Positions 22,102 through 32,740 of a stretch of DNA of 64,000 bases are shown piece after piece. The notes under the pieces were generated by a model. It made no database searches. It saw only the letters and a list, made by a program, of their open reading frames with translations, and was not told the DNA's origin. Source of the DNA: Adiantum capillus-veneris (taxonomy: Eukaryota > Streptophyta > Polypodiopsida > Polypodiales > Pteridaceae); the NCBI GenBank assembly GCA_014529385.2, contig CM043955.1, positions 144,405,640 to 144,469,639 on the forward strand, read 5' to 3'. The translations under genes and the position numbers were made by a program. The number at the start of each line of letters is the position of its first letter. The first letter of the stretch is position 1.

Positions 22102-23388
22102 ATGAACTATGTCATGTTGACTGATTGCAATGAACCTTCATGTTACAAGGAAGCAGTGCAAATGAAGGACTCCGGGAATTGGCAATTGGCCATGCAGTCA
22201 GAGATGACAGCTCTGCATAAGAACCAGACATGGAAGCTAGTTAAATGGGTTTACAGGTATAAGATCACCGCTCATGATAGTCAGCCAAAGTACAAAGCAA
22301 GGCTTGTTGCCGAGGGCTTTAAGCAAGAACAAGGCATTGACTTTGATGAAGTCTTCTCTCCTGTGGTCAAGATGACTACATTGAGATGCTTTCTTGCATT
22401 GGTTTCCATATTAGATTTGGTGTTGCACCAAATGGATGTCAAGACAGCGTTCTTGCATGGTGATTTAGATGTGGAAATTTACATGCAGCAGCCAGAAGGG
22501 TTTGTTGAGAAAGGCAAGGAAGATTGGGTATGCCAGTTGTTAAAGAGTCTTTATGGCTTAAAACAATCACCGAGGGCATGGTACCATAAATTCCACAAGT
22601 TTATGCTTTCTCAAGGCTACAAACATAGTGAGTTAGATCACTGTCTATATACAAAGGAGGCTAAGGATGGCAGTTGGCTGATCCTTATTTTGCATGTGGA
22701 TGACATGTTGATTGCTGGCAAGCACTTGGAAGAAATTTCAGCTTTGAAGTCAAAGATGGCAAAATCGTTTGACATGAAAGACATGGGTGAGGCAAGTCAT
22801 ATACTTGGTATGCGCATTGAGAGAGACAGATCAAAGAAGTTGATTTGGTTATCTCAAACAGAGTATATTGACAAGGTTTTGCAACGTTTCAATATGGAGA
22901 AGGGAAAGGCATTGAGTGTTCCATTGCCACCATATGTGAAACTTAGCAAACAAGATTGTCATGTTTCTGAGGAAGAACAGGCTGAAATGGATAAGATTCC
23001 ATATGCGTCTGCAGTGGGTAGTTTGATGTATGCAATGATTTCTACTCGCCCAGACATTGCATTTGCAGTGGGAGTAGTAAGTCGATACATGTCAAACCCA
23101 AGCAAGAAACATTGGGAGGCAGTGAAAAGAATATTGAGATACCTGAAAGCTACAAAGAGTATGCGTATATGCTATGGGAGTCAGGAGCTAAGTGTAAAGG
23201 GTTTTACAGACTCAGATTATGCAGGTGACTTAGACAACCGAAGGTCTACGTCAGGGTATGTCTTTACATTGGCTGGTGGAGCAGTATCATGGCGTTCTAG
23301 ATTACCAGATTGTGTTACTCAGTCTACTATAGAGGCTGAATATGTTGCAGCATCAGAGGCATGCAAAGAATCAATTTGGCTTAATTGA
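22102..23388 (+). pseudogene. Copia-B reverse transcriptase and start of RNase H (428 codons)
   Basis: Contains KARLVAEGFKQEQGIDF, LHQMDVKTAFLHGDL, KSLYGLKQSPRAWY and the catalytic box LHVDDMLIAG at about 22693 (HVDD rather than YVDD). RNase H follows (GFTDSDYAGDLDNRRSTSGY, TIEAEYVAASEACKE). Compared with other copia elements about a dozen residues are missing between TWKLV and KWVYRYK near 22245, a small in-frame deletion just before the RT domain. A TGA at 23386-23388 breaks RNase H. Confidence 0.9.
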
Positions 23389-23652
23389 CTAGTAACAGAT
23401 TTGGGAATCAAAGAAGAGATGCATGTGTTATATTGTGATAGTCAAAGTGCTATACAATTGGCTTGCAATCCAGTTTATCACTCAAAGACAAAGCATGTGG
23501 ATGTGAAGTATCATTTCATCAGGGAAATGCTCGAGGATAAGCAACTTCAGCTTGTCAAAGTTCACACCACAGAAAATCCTGCTGATCTACTTACAAAAGG
23601 ACTTCCCTCAGAGAGCTTTGCGCATTTTTGCAAGCAGTTAGGTGTAGGGTAG
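23389..23652 (+). pseudogene. Copia-B RNase H C-terminal part
   Basis: In frame with the RT block after the TGA. It carries YCDSQSAIQLACNPVYHSKT, KHVDVKYHFIRE and ENPADLLTKGLP, the conserved end of copia RNase H, and stops at 23650-23652 with LGVG. Confidence 0.88.
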
Positions 23653-23731
23653 TACATCACTTCTCTACATCTCTTGTGTATTAGCTTGTATAGTAGCTTC
23701 TCTCACACTTAAAGTACCACATTGGACTTTA

Positions 23732-23741
23732 AGTGGGAGGT
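23732..23741 (+). other. Polypurine tract of Copia-B
   Basis: AGTGGGAGGT directly precedes the 3' LTR at 23742, the expected plus-strand primer position. Confidence 0.65.
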
Positions 23742-23933
23742 TGTTGGGGTATAAAGCCCAATGTGGTCGCCCAGGGAAGTGGGCGGGCCGCCAAGTATGT
23801 ACACATATTCTTTTGTAAAAACCTAATAAGAACTCACTATGCTCTACACATTACAGTAGAGCGAGTTCACCATATCGTCGTGCTCTTCTTCTCGCACTCT
23901 CTCTCACGTCGCACTTCCGCTCGTTTTTCTTCA
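23742..23933 (+). repeat. 3' LTR of Copia-B
   Basis: A 192-bp LTR followed by the target duplication ACCTA at 23934-23938. It differs from the 5' LTR at eight sites by eye. Confidence 0.95.
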
Positions 23934-23938
23934 ACCTA

Positions 23939-25597
23939 TACGTGAAAAGATACCAAACCTTGGAAGAGGTGACGAAAGCGGCAGTTGACCTAGTTGACAA
24001 TTGCAAATTCTATGAAGATGGTCAGAAGAAGATGAATGATGCGAGTGAGAAAAAGAAAACCGCTAATCTTGAGGATCAAAGAGGGAATCTAGGACAAAAC
24101 CAAGTAAATGTTGAGGAGCAAATCATAGAGAATGTGATGCAACGCATCAACCACTCTGACAGAGTACCAACCTATAGAGTTCCTCAACAACGAAGGTGCA
24201 TGATATGTGGAGGGGACCATCCGATGCAACATTGTCCTAACTATAGACCTAAGACTCCACCAGGGTTTGAGCATGTTATGTCTCAACCGCCTAGATATCA
24301 TCCTGTAGTGGAACAAGTGATCTTAAGTGAAAGACCCATAGCTGCTAGAAATGCATGTGTGAGTCATGAGCTGCAAATAGAAAGATATGTGGTAGATCAG
24401 TGGCCACTTCAAGGTCAATATCAAGTATTGCCACAACAACCAATACGTCCATGTGACAGATGTGGTAGTAGTGATCACTTGATTAAGGATTGTCCACACC
24501 ATGATATCATGATAAATGTATATTGTAATGAATGTGCAGTCACACATATGATTTTGGATTGTCCTAAGCATCCAAGAAAGAAAGGTAAAATGCAACCACA
24601 TGTTACCTTTCCTTCTACAAGCAAATCAGAGAAAGAACGAGCCGCAAAAAAAGGAGAGACGACAACAACAACAGAGCAAGAAACAATTGCAAAAGAATAG
24701 GTGCTTAAACAACAAGAAGATGAAAGTAAGCAAGTTTCTCCAGTAAACGTTGTCACAAGAGCACAAGCAAAAGTGCAAGAGCAGAAGCCTACAAATGGAG
24801 AGACTAGTAAGAGTTCCAAAAGCCATAGAAACTCTAGACGAGCAAGAAGGACTAGAATGAAAGCGAGACTAGAAAGGGAGAAAGGAGAAGAAAAGGCTGT
24901 TACAGCTGAGTTGGAAACAACTCAAGAGCAACAGACACAGCAAAGGGAAGTTGAAACCCTTAAACCAGCTGAAGCACCCAAGAGTGCTAGTTCAGGAGGA
25001 TCTGTCCTAGTGGACAAAGTGAATGAGCCTTTAGACGCGATTTTACAGGCTTATGAGGCTAGATTGGCAAATAGACAGACCTTAGAACAAAGATGGATGA
25101 CTTATCCTTATCCTGAACTAGAGAAGCAGAGGCTAGAAATGTGTAAGCAGCTTGTTGAAACTGCTCAAGCATTGCTAGAACCACCTCCACCAGAATTGAA
25201 GGATAGGATAGTCACCCCAGTGCACAAAGTCTAGAGCATTAAAGTAGACGAATTTCCTAGAGAAGAGGTGGATCAGAGGGAAGAACCACTGCCAAGGTCG
25301 CAAGACTCGAGGGTAGTCCAAAATACAACACATGAATCAATGAGGGATTTCCCACCTTATGTTTCTATAGTTGAGGAGCAATGGCCAGAGGAGTTATGGA
25401 AGGCTGTCCGAGATGCCCAAAAAAGAGAAGAGGATGCTGGACCAGCACCATTTCCTGAAATCACATTAGATAGACCACAAATGAGTGTTGATGCGAGGTC
25501 ATATTATGGTGACGTAGGATCGGTAGCCTCCAAAGACAGTAGACCTGCATCGTTAAACAGTACATGGGAGATTTTGAGGCAAAGTCTGAGATTGTGA
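23939..25597 (+). pseudogene. Gypsy-2 gag C-terminal part with three zinc knuckles
   Basis: Continues gag in phase after Copia-B. Three knuckle-like motifs are visible: CMICGGDHPMQHC, CDRCGSSDHLIKDC (both CX2CX4HX4C) and CNECAVTHMILDC. A charged Lys/Glu-rich linker follows. A conserved box SSGGSVLVDKVNEPLDAIL lies near 25000; the same box survives in the fragment at 38764. TAG codons at 24698-24700 and 25232-25234 interrupt the frame, which otherwise stays the same until 25597. The knuckles would bind the element's RNA. Confidence 0.85.
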
Positions 25598-26811
25598 GAG
25601 TTCCATCACATAGGCTAGGAGGGACAAAAGAATTGGACACAAAAATTTTGATTGACTTGCTATCCACGCCAGTGAAGTGCACAATTACGTTGGCAGAACT
25701 TTTGAAAATCAGGCCAAGTATGTGGACGGATATAGGAAAATGCTTGGAAAAATTTGGGATCAAAAGCCCGTTAAGGTTCCTGGAAAAAGAGCTAGATGAG
25801 ATCGAGAAGCCTAGATTAAATGTAAGACCGGTACCTCTGAAAAAAGTAGGAGAGTACTGTGAAGGAGAAGATGGTAATGCCACTTTGCCTGTCGAGTACA
25901 ATGGGATTGAAACGAAAGCTATACTTGACAGCGGAGCAGGAATTTCCATAGCAACAAAATGAATATGGGAGAAATGGGGTAGGCCCGCCTTTAGAACAAC
26001 CAGAATAAAATTAAAGTTAGGGGATGGGCATGTGGAAAGACCGATGGGATTTCTAGAAGCGATAGTGGTGTCTTCTTGTGGTATACAGTATCCGCATACT
26101 TTTGCCATAGTTGACTTTGGCAAGAAAAATAACTATGAAATCATCCTTGGAAGACCATTCATGAGACAACTCAAGATGATACAAGATTGGGGTTATGATT
26201 ATTTATACTTGAGACATGCTGAAACCACAACACGTGTAAATATGAGAAATCATAGTTACCAAGATGTAACTAGAACGCCCGTGGAAGATTTTAATTCTGC
26301 AACACAAAGTGAATCAACAGACCATCCGTGGATGGGCAAAAAGAAAGAAATTTGGATGTGCGGAGCATCGGAGTGTAGTGACTTTGGGAGAAATGAGAAT
26401 GCCTTAGATAGGGTCTTAGAAGATGATGCTTACATAAGAGAACCTTTTCCGGAAGAGGTGTTAGAACCGCTAGAGTGGACTCAAATATTGGCTACTTTGG
26501 ATGTCTCTGTTAATGAGACCACACCAACAAAATTTTGCGATGAGAATGGGTATGACATAGTCTCCTACTACATGCTAAGGGTTATGTGTGAGATAGATGA
26601 AGAATCGGAGTATGATGAGCTCAAAGTCAAGACAAATGACTCTATGGGTGATCCTGCTTGTGATTCATATAATGAAGGGTCAGATAGGCAGGAAGTGAAT
26701 ACCTCAATGATGTTGAGAGGCGGAAGTGAAAAAATAGACCCAGTGGCCTCTACACCAAGACTATGCACAATGGCCTCATCATGGGGAATACACAATAGGG
26801 TCACCACCTAG
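25564..26811 (+). pseudogene. Gypsy-2 aspartic protease region
   Basis: In the frame after gag, AILDSGAGISIATK gives the retropepsin D-S-G triad near 25930, and FAIVDFGKKNNYEIILGRPFM gives the terminal ILGRP motif near 26150. A TGA at 25960-25962 separates them. Downstream, RNMETTTR-type sequence, EDFNSATQ, LEPLEWTQILATL and KFCDENGYDIVSYYM match the Gypsy-2-like remnant at 56972-57472 closely in order. Unlike that remnant, no RT follows; coding ends at 26811. Confidence 0.85.
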
Positions 26812-28581
26812 CAAGATATGCGGCTAGGACTCATACATATACACAATGAAGCATGCATGGAAAACAATTTCAAGATCCACGCCCAAATGTGGAATGGGGT
26901 GGTCGGAGAATAAGGTGAGAGGAGTGGTGAGTGAGTGAGAATGGGCTCGCTACGCGTGCATGTAGTAAAGAAGATATCGAGGTCAGGGATACATGCAAGT
27001 ATGCTCACTTCTCATACAAAAGGTGGCGAATCCGCACACCTTAAGATGGAAGTAGCAAGATGATAGGAATATGAGAGGGAGAGAGAGTGTGTGTGTGTGG
27101 TGGCGAATCCGCACACCTTAACATAAGCAGAAAAAAAATGGCAAGGAACAAGCATATACCATACTCACAATGAGATGTATCCAAAGCGACACAAAGTATG
27201 GCACCAAGATGGAGTGTGTTGACTGCTTGCAAAAGATGAATACAATAGGTAGCGTACGGCAGGAAAATGAGAAGGGAACAAGATCGTAGGAGGCATAATG
27301 GAGAGATGGGAGTTGATGGCGAGGAATATCATGAGTGTGTCCACCCTTCTTCTTCTTGAAATTGTGCCTTCAACCCTTAATTACAAGTGGTGTGGAGGTG
27401 TGGTGCTCATCTTTTGTGCATGGTGATGGTGATGATGATGGTGTTGTGATTATGTGATTAGGGTTCATGCTACAAGCATGTAGCACAAGAGTGTGTATGG
27501 ATAGGTGTGTGTGTGTGTGTGTTCGCTCCCCAAGTGAGCTCTCATGGAGTCCTTATATAGGGAAGGAGGGAAGGATTTAGCAATATTTCTATTTGAGGTG
27601 AGTGTCCCACTTTTGTGACTAGGAAAATGGGGTGCATGTGACTGTGGCTCCCATCTTGTCTCCTCATTATTTAAAATACCAGAGTCAATAGAGAGAGAAG
27701 AAGAGAGAATGTGGGTAGGATGTAGAGGATAGGAAATATTTACAATAGTCTAGCTTTGGATAGACATAAGCTTATTAGGGAGAGAAGAGAGAGGTAAGAA
27801 AATTATAAGAGAGGTTGTCGAAGGTGGATATTTGTTGATGAGGATGGATCCTCCAAAAATGGTGATAGAATTACTCTAGACTAGCCAAGACCTCATTAAA
27901 AGAGCCTGGTCTCTTGTAATCATGCTTGAAGACTTGTAGAACCATAGCCATTCTAGAAGGAAGAAAAGTGGGGATGGCCTGTGTCACCATTACACGAGAA
28001 AACTGGGGTCCACTACAAAAATCATATCTCTGTGTTCATAACTCCAAAAATTCTGAAAAAAATTGAGCTAAAAGTTGAGATCACGAGCTACATCTTTTAT
28101 GTTGAACGCTCCTTCAGATTCGGGGTTCTTATTTACTTAAAAAATTCAGCCAAATAATGTATTATTTGTGGCTGCAAAAGCCTTTTGGTGGTCCCCTTTG
28201 AGTGGACTTCTCTCTTGCCTTCAAGTGTAAGCTCCTTCATGTGTATGGAAACATGACCTAGAGTGTTGAAAAGATTGGCAATCATCTAGATGGAGGTATT
28301 ATTGAAATTTGAAAGTGGGGTTGAGGTTTGAAAATGAAAACTAGTGAATAAAATATTTGGTAGAGTGGGCTAATATATATACATGAAAAAAATATATTAG
28401 AAAATATTAGAATATATATATATTTAATATATAAGGTCAAAAGAGAGATCAACAAAGAAAGCTTACTTATTATGCTACATCGTGATTGATTAGCATAAGT
28501 ATTATTTATTTAATAAAGGCTAAAACGTTAGTGAAAAAGGGAAGAAAAAATCAAAAGTAACTTATATAATAGGAAATATTT
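26812..28581 (+). other. Gypsy-2 middle region without coding sequence
   Basis: About 1.8 kb where a gypsy element would normally carry RT, RNase H and integrase. No such motif is seen in any frame. It holds a 23-bp direct repeat (GGTGGCGAATCCGCACACCT core) at 27022-27044 and 27099-27121, a short (GT)n, a TATATAG near 27555, and an AT-rich stretch at 28370-28440. It may be replacement DNA acquired when pol was lost. Confidence 0.6.
27022..27121 (+). repeat. Pair of 23-bp direct repeats
   Basis: GGTGGCGAATCCGCACACCT followed by TAA occurs at 27022-27044 and again at 27099-27121. Between them are purine-rich and (GT)n sequences. No function is evident. Confidence 0.7.
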
Positions 28582-30471
28582 TTGGTAAAAGAGAAAAAAA
28601 ATATGGGGGGGTTCCTATGCATGGAAAAGCATGCCTCAATGTCTACAATATCATTGGGTGGTATTGATACACTTGCTACAACGGAGGGAGGTATGAAAGC
28701 TATCCAAAGTGCTAGATGCAAATCACCACCACATGATGCATCTCTCACCACTGGAACCTCAGACGACAAGGAGTGCAAGCCAAAGATTTCTCAAGTCACT
28801 CAAGAGAACACAGGCAATCTAGTACCAAAGAAGATCAACTTTTTGCTAAGTGCACAAGACGGAGTCAAGATGAATTTTATGGCAGAAATTGATACAAATT
28901 CCACGACTAATGTCATGTCATATGGCATGTGGTTACTTCTAGGTAAGCCAAAGATTTATGATATTCAGATAAAGGTAAATCTCTCACCTGAAGTGGATGT
29001 TATAAGTATGGGGATTGCAGAAGCTACTGTCCAACTACACTCACAGAAAGTCAAAGAAAAATTCTTGGTGGTAGATTCTCGACAAATGGGAACACACTTG
29101 ATTTTGTCCAAGCCATGGGCACAAGTCTTTGAAGACGAGCCTGAATCTTCAACAATGGTCATCACGACAAGCTATCAAGTGGCAACAGAGGTCAAGCCTA
29201 CAACAGCTCAAAGATTCTTGGCTATTAAAAAAGGCAAAGCTAAAATAAGCCCACAGTCTTTAGCCCAGCCAATGCAAGTGCAAGACAAAGCCTCTACATC
29301 AAAAGCCAAACCATCAACAAAACAATGGAAACCCAAGAAAAAAGTCTATCAACCAAAGTTTCCATCACCCGAAAGTCTCCAAAGGAAGTCAAAACAGGTC
29401 AACCAAGTGCTAGTATCCAAGGCACATATTAAAGTTAATGATCCAATTTGGATACAATCACAGGAACAACCTCAACAAGCAAAGGTAATAGGATGGATCT
29501 CATCAAGCGCGTCAATTATTGCACAAGGCTACAAGAAAGGAAATTCAGATGTTTGGGTCAACAAGCCCAAGATGACAGTCTGGCGATATCCATCCCATGA
29601 CAACCACTCAGTTAGGAATCAACAAAGCCGTCAACGTCAATCACATAACTCAACCAAGAGAAAGGACAGGTACAAAAAGCAAAAGAGAAGGTCTTCCACT
29701 GGACAAACCATACGACAAGTCTGGGTAATGAAATCAGAATTCTACCAGACTACCCAACAAAGTCAAGTAAAGATCACCTCCAAGCAAGTCCAAAGATTCA
29801 TTCCAGTCGAGTTACTCGAAGCACAAGGATTCTATGAGGATAACTTTCAAATCGGGTTACCTAAGGTAGTAGCTTATCAAGGAATCACCAAGGAAAAGCA
29901 AGAAACATCAAGAAATGAAGAGCAGCCACCCGCTACACCCAAGAGTACTACAACCTATAGATGGATCCCTCGTCAATTACTACAAGAGCAAGGCTTTTAC
30001 AAAAGTAACAGCCATATTTGGAAATTAAAGAAAAGGTACCATCAAGTCAAAGAAGAAACAAGGCAAGTGGCAAAGGACATCACACAAGGCCCAAGAACAA
30101 TGTGGGTTCCAAAATCCACGATTGAGGCTCAACAACAAGAAAGATACACAACTCCTTTACAGCCTCTTAACAACAAAAAGAAAGCAACGGTAAATGCGGA
30201 GGTCACAGTTTTGAAGAACACTATCTGGAAGAAGAAGACTTCATCAACCATTGCTTCAACATCATTACCTGTCTCATCAAGAAACCACAATTTGCTACCA
30301 AGGAATGAAGAGCAGATATATGCCAATGTATTGGACAACATGGCATCTCAAACAGAAACTAACGAGAAAGGCCTAAATATCAAAATAATATGGAATTGGA
30401 TTTCAGGCCGCGATCAGGTAAGTCCAAGTGGCCATTTTACATGGCATAAGAGTCTAGAGTCGGGCAGCTAA
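28582..30471 (+). CDS. Gypsy-2 accessory ORF: protease-like domain plus basic WIP/QGFY-repeat tail (629 codons)
   Basis: An unbroken frame in an element whose gag-protease has several stops. Residues about 84-182 look like a second retropepsin fold: AEIDTNSTTNVMSYG (residues 101-115) is where D-T/S-G would be, but the third residue is Asn, and HLILSKPWAQV sits where ILGxPW is expected. The rest is rich in Lys, Gln, Ser and Thr. It holds a repeat of about 25 residues near 304-329, 406-428 and 461-484, of the form W/F-I-P/S-x3-L/I-L/I-x2-QG-F/Y...N...IW. A weaker copy (WVPKSTIEAQQQ) is at 508. No known function. A relative of the tail is seen at 238-398. The start codon is uncertain; ATG at 28603 or 28621 is also possible. 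Confidence 0.7.
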   Translation: MVKEKKNMGGFLCMEKHASMSTISLGGIDTLATTEGGMKAIQSARCKSPPHDASLTTGTSDDKECKPKISQVTQENTGNLVPKKINFLLSAQDGVKMNFMAEIDTNSTTNVMSYGMWLLLGKPKIYDIQIKVNLSPEVDVISMGIAEATVQLHSQKVKEKFLVVDSRQMGTHLILSKPWAQVFEDEPESSTMVITTSYQVATEVKPTTAQRFLAIKKGKAKISPQSLAQPMQVQDKASTSKAKPSTKQWKPKKKVYQPKFPSPESLQRKSKQVNQVLVSKAHIKVNDPIWIQSQEQPQQAKVIGWISSSASIIAQGYKKGNSDVWVNKPKMTVWRYPSHDNHSVRNQQSRQRQSHNSTKRKDRYKKQKRRSSTGQTIRQVWVMKSEFYQTTQQSQVKITSKQVQRFIPVELLEAQGFYEDNFQIGLPKVVAYQGITKEKQETSRNEEQPPATPKSTTTYRWIPRQLLQEQGFYKSNSHIWKLKKRYHQVKEETRQVAKDITQGPRTMWVPKSTIEAQQQERYTTPLQPLNNKKKATVNAEVTVLKNTIWKKKTSSTIASTSLPVSSRNHNLLPRNEEQIYANVLDNMASQTETNEKGLNIKIIWNWISGRDQVSPSGHFTWHKSLESGS

Positions 30472-31654
30472 GCCACTAAATGAGCAAAGTGTCAGACCCA
30501 TCTTCAAGTTAATATTTTTCAGTGTTCTATGAGTCTAGCTAATAGGTATAAGCTCAAGCTGGAGAGTTGAGCATACACAAATTCATGTCGCTCATGCTGG
30601 AAGAGGTGATCATAAGAGTCAAAGTCCATATAATATATAAGGTGGAGAAGGCGGAGTAGTATAAAACAAAAACACTCACGCACTTGACACAGTGAGGAAG
30701 AGTGGAGAAACCTCGACAGCAAAAACCCTTCTTGTGAGTAGTGAAAGCTTTTGAAGCACTCATGCTATATGTTTTGCTTGCTACACTAACTCCATGAAGA
30801 ACCCATCAATACTCTTCTCTCGCACCGCATCTTGTTTAACATGCATAACTCTGTGCAAGCATATAGATGTCCCATCATTGGACATATGCATTAGGCACTC
30901 TTTTTTATTCCACCCATGCACTTACACAAACAAATGACAATGACCAAGCGGAAACAGGTTTTATGAGTCTTTCCTCAACAACAATGACTCTGACTTCAAG
31001 CTACTAACACTTATCCATGTATATCAAGCCCATACTAGTAGCCATATGGCCATATGTACTTTAACCTAGAATAACTCTATAACATCAGAACCTAAGTACA
31101 TATAGCCTCGCATTTAATTATGACTAAAGAAATTTTTTCCCACTGGGTTTTTCCCTTTAGTCTTATCCAGGTATCTAAGACCTTCATTTTGTATATACGC
31201 TACATTTTACTTTTACTCTTTTATTTTTTATAACAACAAAAACAAGAAGAACCACGATATCCCCACACTACTAATTGCAAATCTACTGACAAGTCAAAAG
31301 GGAGAGGCCAAAAAACAGCTTGACAAAGCTTCAAATCAACTTACAGGTACAACTACGAGATAACAACCACAGGAAAAGCAAATACTAGAGCTACAATGAC
31401 AACGACCTGCTACACCAACAAGTCGATACAACATCATGCAATTCAAGATAAAACAACCAATTGGAGGGGGAGAGTTCCAGGCTTCAGATACACTACACGT
31501 ACAACTTCAAGGCAGCAACTTCAAGGCAGCTTTAACATCACGCAAAGCAACCAACCGCAGAACAGGCTACCACAACAACTTCAACCAACACCAAGACATC
31601 AAGAACTCATCAAGGCCAGCAAAGACATAGGGTCTTGTCGGGGACGACAAGAAT
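30472..31654 (+). other. Gypsy-2 3' untranslated region
   Basis: About 1.2 kb between the accessory ORF and the 3' LTR. It is A-rich toward its end, with short frames only. It contains an extra copy of the polypurine tract at 31461-31474. Confidence 0.6.
31461..31474 (+). repeat. Upstream duplicate of the Gypsy-2 polypurine tract
   Basis: TTGGAGGGGGAGAG is identical to the 14 bases directly before the 3' LTR (31655-31668) and lies 194 bp upstream. It could act as a second plus-strand primer or be a leftover of a local duplication. Confidence 0.75.
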
Positions 31655-31668
31655 TTGGAGGGGGAGAG
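31655..31668 (+). other. Polypurine tract of Gypsy-2
   Basis: TTGGAGGGGGAGAG abuts the 3' LTR start at 31669. Confidence 0.85.
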
Positions 31669-32740
31669 TGTTGAAAGGATGCCCTTTCAACAACGTTTCC
31701 ACAAAGATTCCATTAAGATTCCTCAAAGATCCTGTAAAGATTTCACATGAAGATGGTGATGAAGTAATGAAGATAAAGATGGATGTTGCAACATGAAGAT
31801 ATGAGTTCATGGACATCATCGAATATCCCGTTATTATTATTTTGAGCCATTACGGCCACTTTTGTAATGTTTACGGGAACCTCATATTTTAAATCGGCAC
31901 TTGTATTTTGGTCGCAGATGCTTGTATCATGAGTAAAGCCCACTCAGTTTCTTGTAATTAAGCTCTGTAGAAGCCTAGGGACAATTCAGGTCATTTGGCC
32001 GGACATTAGGTTTGAAGGCTTTGTATATAAGCTCAAACCTAAGGCTTTGTAAAGGACACATTACGTTATCTCAAATAATATACAGTCGTGGGTTCTGCAG
32101 TACACAGTAGTGAGCTTCACACACACACACACCGTCGCGCACACTAATCACATTGCAGATATGAGAGTAGGAGCGTGTTAGCATCGAAGAGCTCTCCACG
32201 TTGACGAAAGCAATGCAAGCCGAGGACCACATCGCGAGCCCGCCTGCTACGAGCTCTATTTGGTCGTAAGTACCTTAAACGACATCCGTTCCGAATGATC
32301 GAGTAGTCGTTAGAATCAGGGTGAGAAGCTCTTCGTGTTGATGTCTTTGTAGATCAGTTCCGGACACTTTGGAAATTGCTGTTTTGAGTCTATCATGACA
32401 ACGATTAGAGGTCTTACAGTTATGGTTTTCAGGGTTTAGGTGTTTGGCCATATAGGATATGTCCTTATGAGTCTTGCCCTCGGATTTCGAGTCATTTCGA
32501 TATGATTTGAGACTGTTTCGAGCTTGTAGTGTTTTGTAGGATGCGTTGTCTGTTTCTTTGCTTTATGGTAGTGTTGTGGTAGGATTAGTGACTGTAGAGT
32601 GTTTTTCATGTCTAGCTCAGGGTTGACAACCCAGAGATTGCCTCCATGCCCTAGTCGGGTCAGCTACGTCCTCGGATTGACAGTTTGTTGGTCTGTGTTC
32701 TCGCTGTGCTCCATCGTCCGTCGCGGCGTACCCGCTAACA
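31669..32740 (+). repeat. 3' LTR of Gypsy-2
   Basis: A 1072-bp LTR followed by ACCTT (32741-32745), the target duplication. TATATAAG is at 32024-32031. Confidence 0.95.

Larger units (their letters stand above)
18471..23933 (+). mobile_element. Copia-B: Ty1/copia element inserted in Gypsy-2 gag
   Basis: Short LTRs of 192 bp (18471-18662, 23742-23933) start TGTTGGGGTA and end CTTCA. They are flanked by the 5-bp duplication ACCTA (18466-18470, 23934-23938). The order is primer-binding site, leader, gag, protease, integrase, RT, RNase H, polypurine tract, LTR, all on the plus strand. Gag begins MDGSQDTALYNIKKLDGTN and the whole resembles the Tnt1/Tork type, which is a judgement from memory of the family. 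LTRs differ at 8 of 192 sites by eye. Three stops and one frameshift break the polyprotein. Confidence 0.95.
13716..32740 (+). mobile_element. Gypsy-2: large non-autonomous Ty3/gypsy element nested in Gypsy-1
   Basis: LTRs of 1070 and 1072 bp (13716-14785, 31669-32740) start TGTTGAAAGG and end CGCTAACA. The 5-bp target duplication ACCTT lies at 13711-13715 and 32741-32745. After removing Copia-B the element is about 13.5 kb. It has a primer-binding site, a 2.7-kb leader with a palindrome array, gag with three zinc knuckles, a protease, a long non-coding middle, a second 629-codon ORF, and a polypurine tract. No RT, RNase H or integrase is detectable, although a related remnant at 58061-58521 keeps RT. 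LTRs differ at about 50 sites (near 5%) by eye. Confidence 0.93.

Noticed and set aside
31396-31674. 92-codon frame before the Gypsy-2 3' LTR
   Set aside because: It runs through the polypurine tract into the LTR and is Gln/Thr-rich without a motif; treated as untranslated region.
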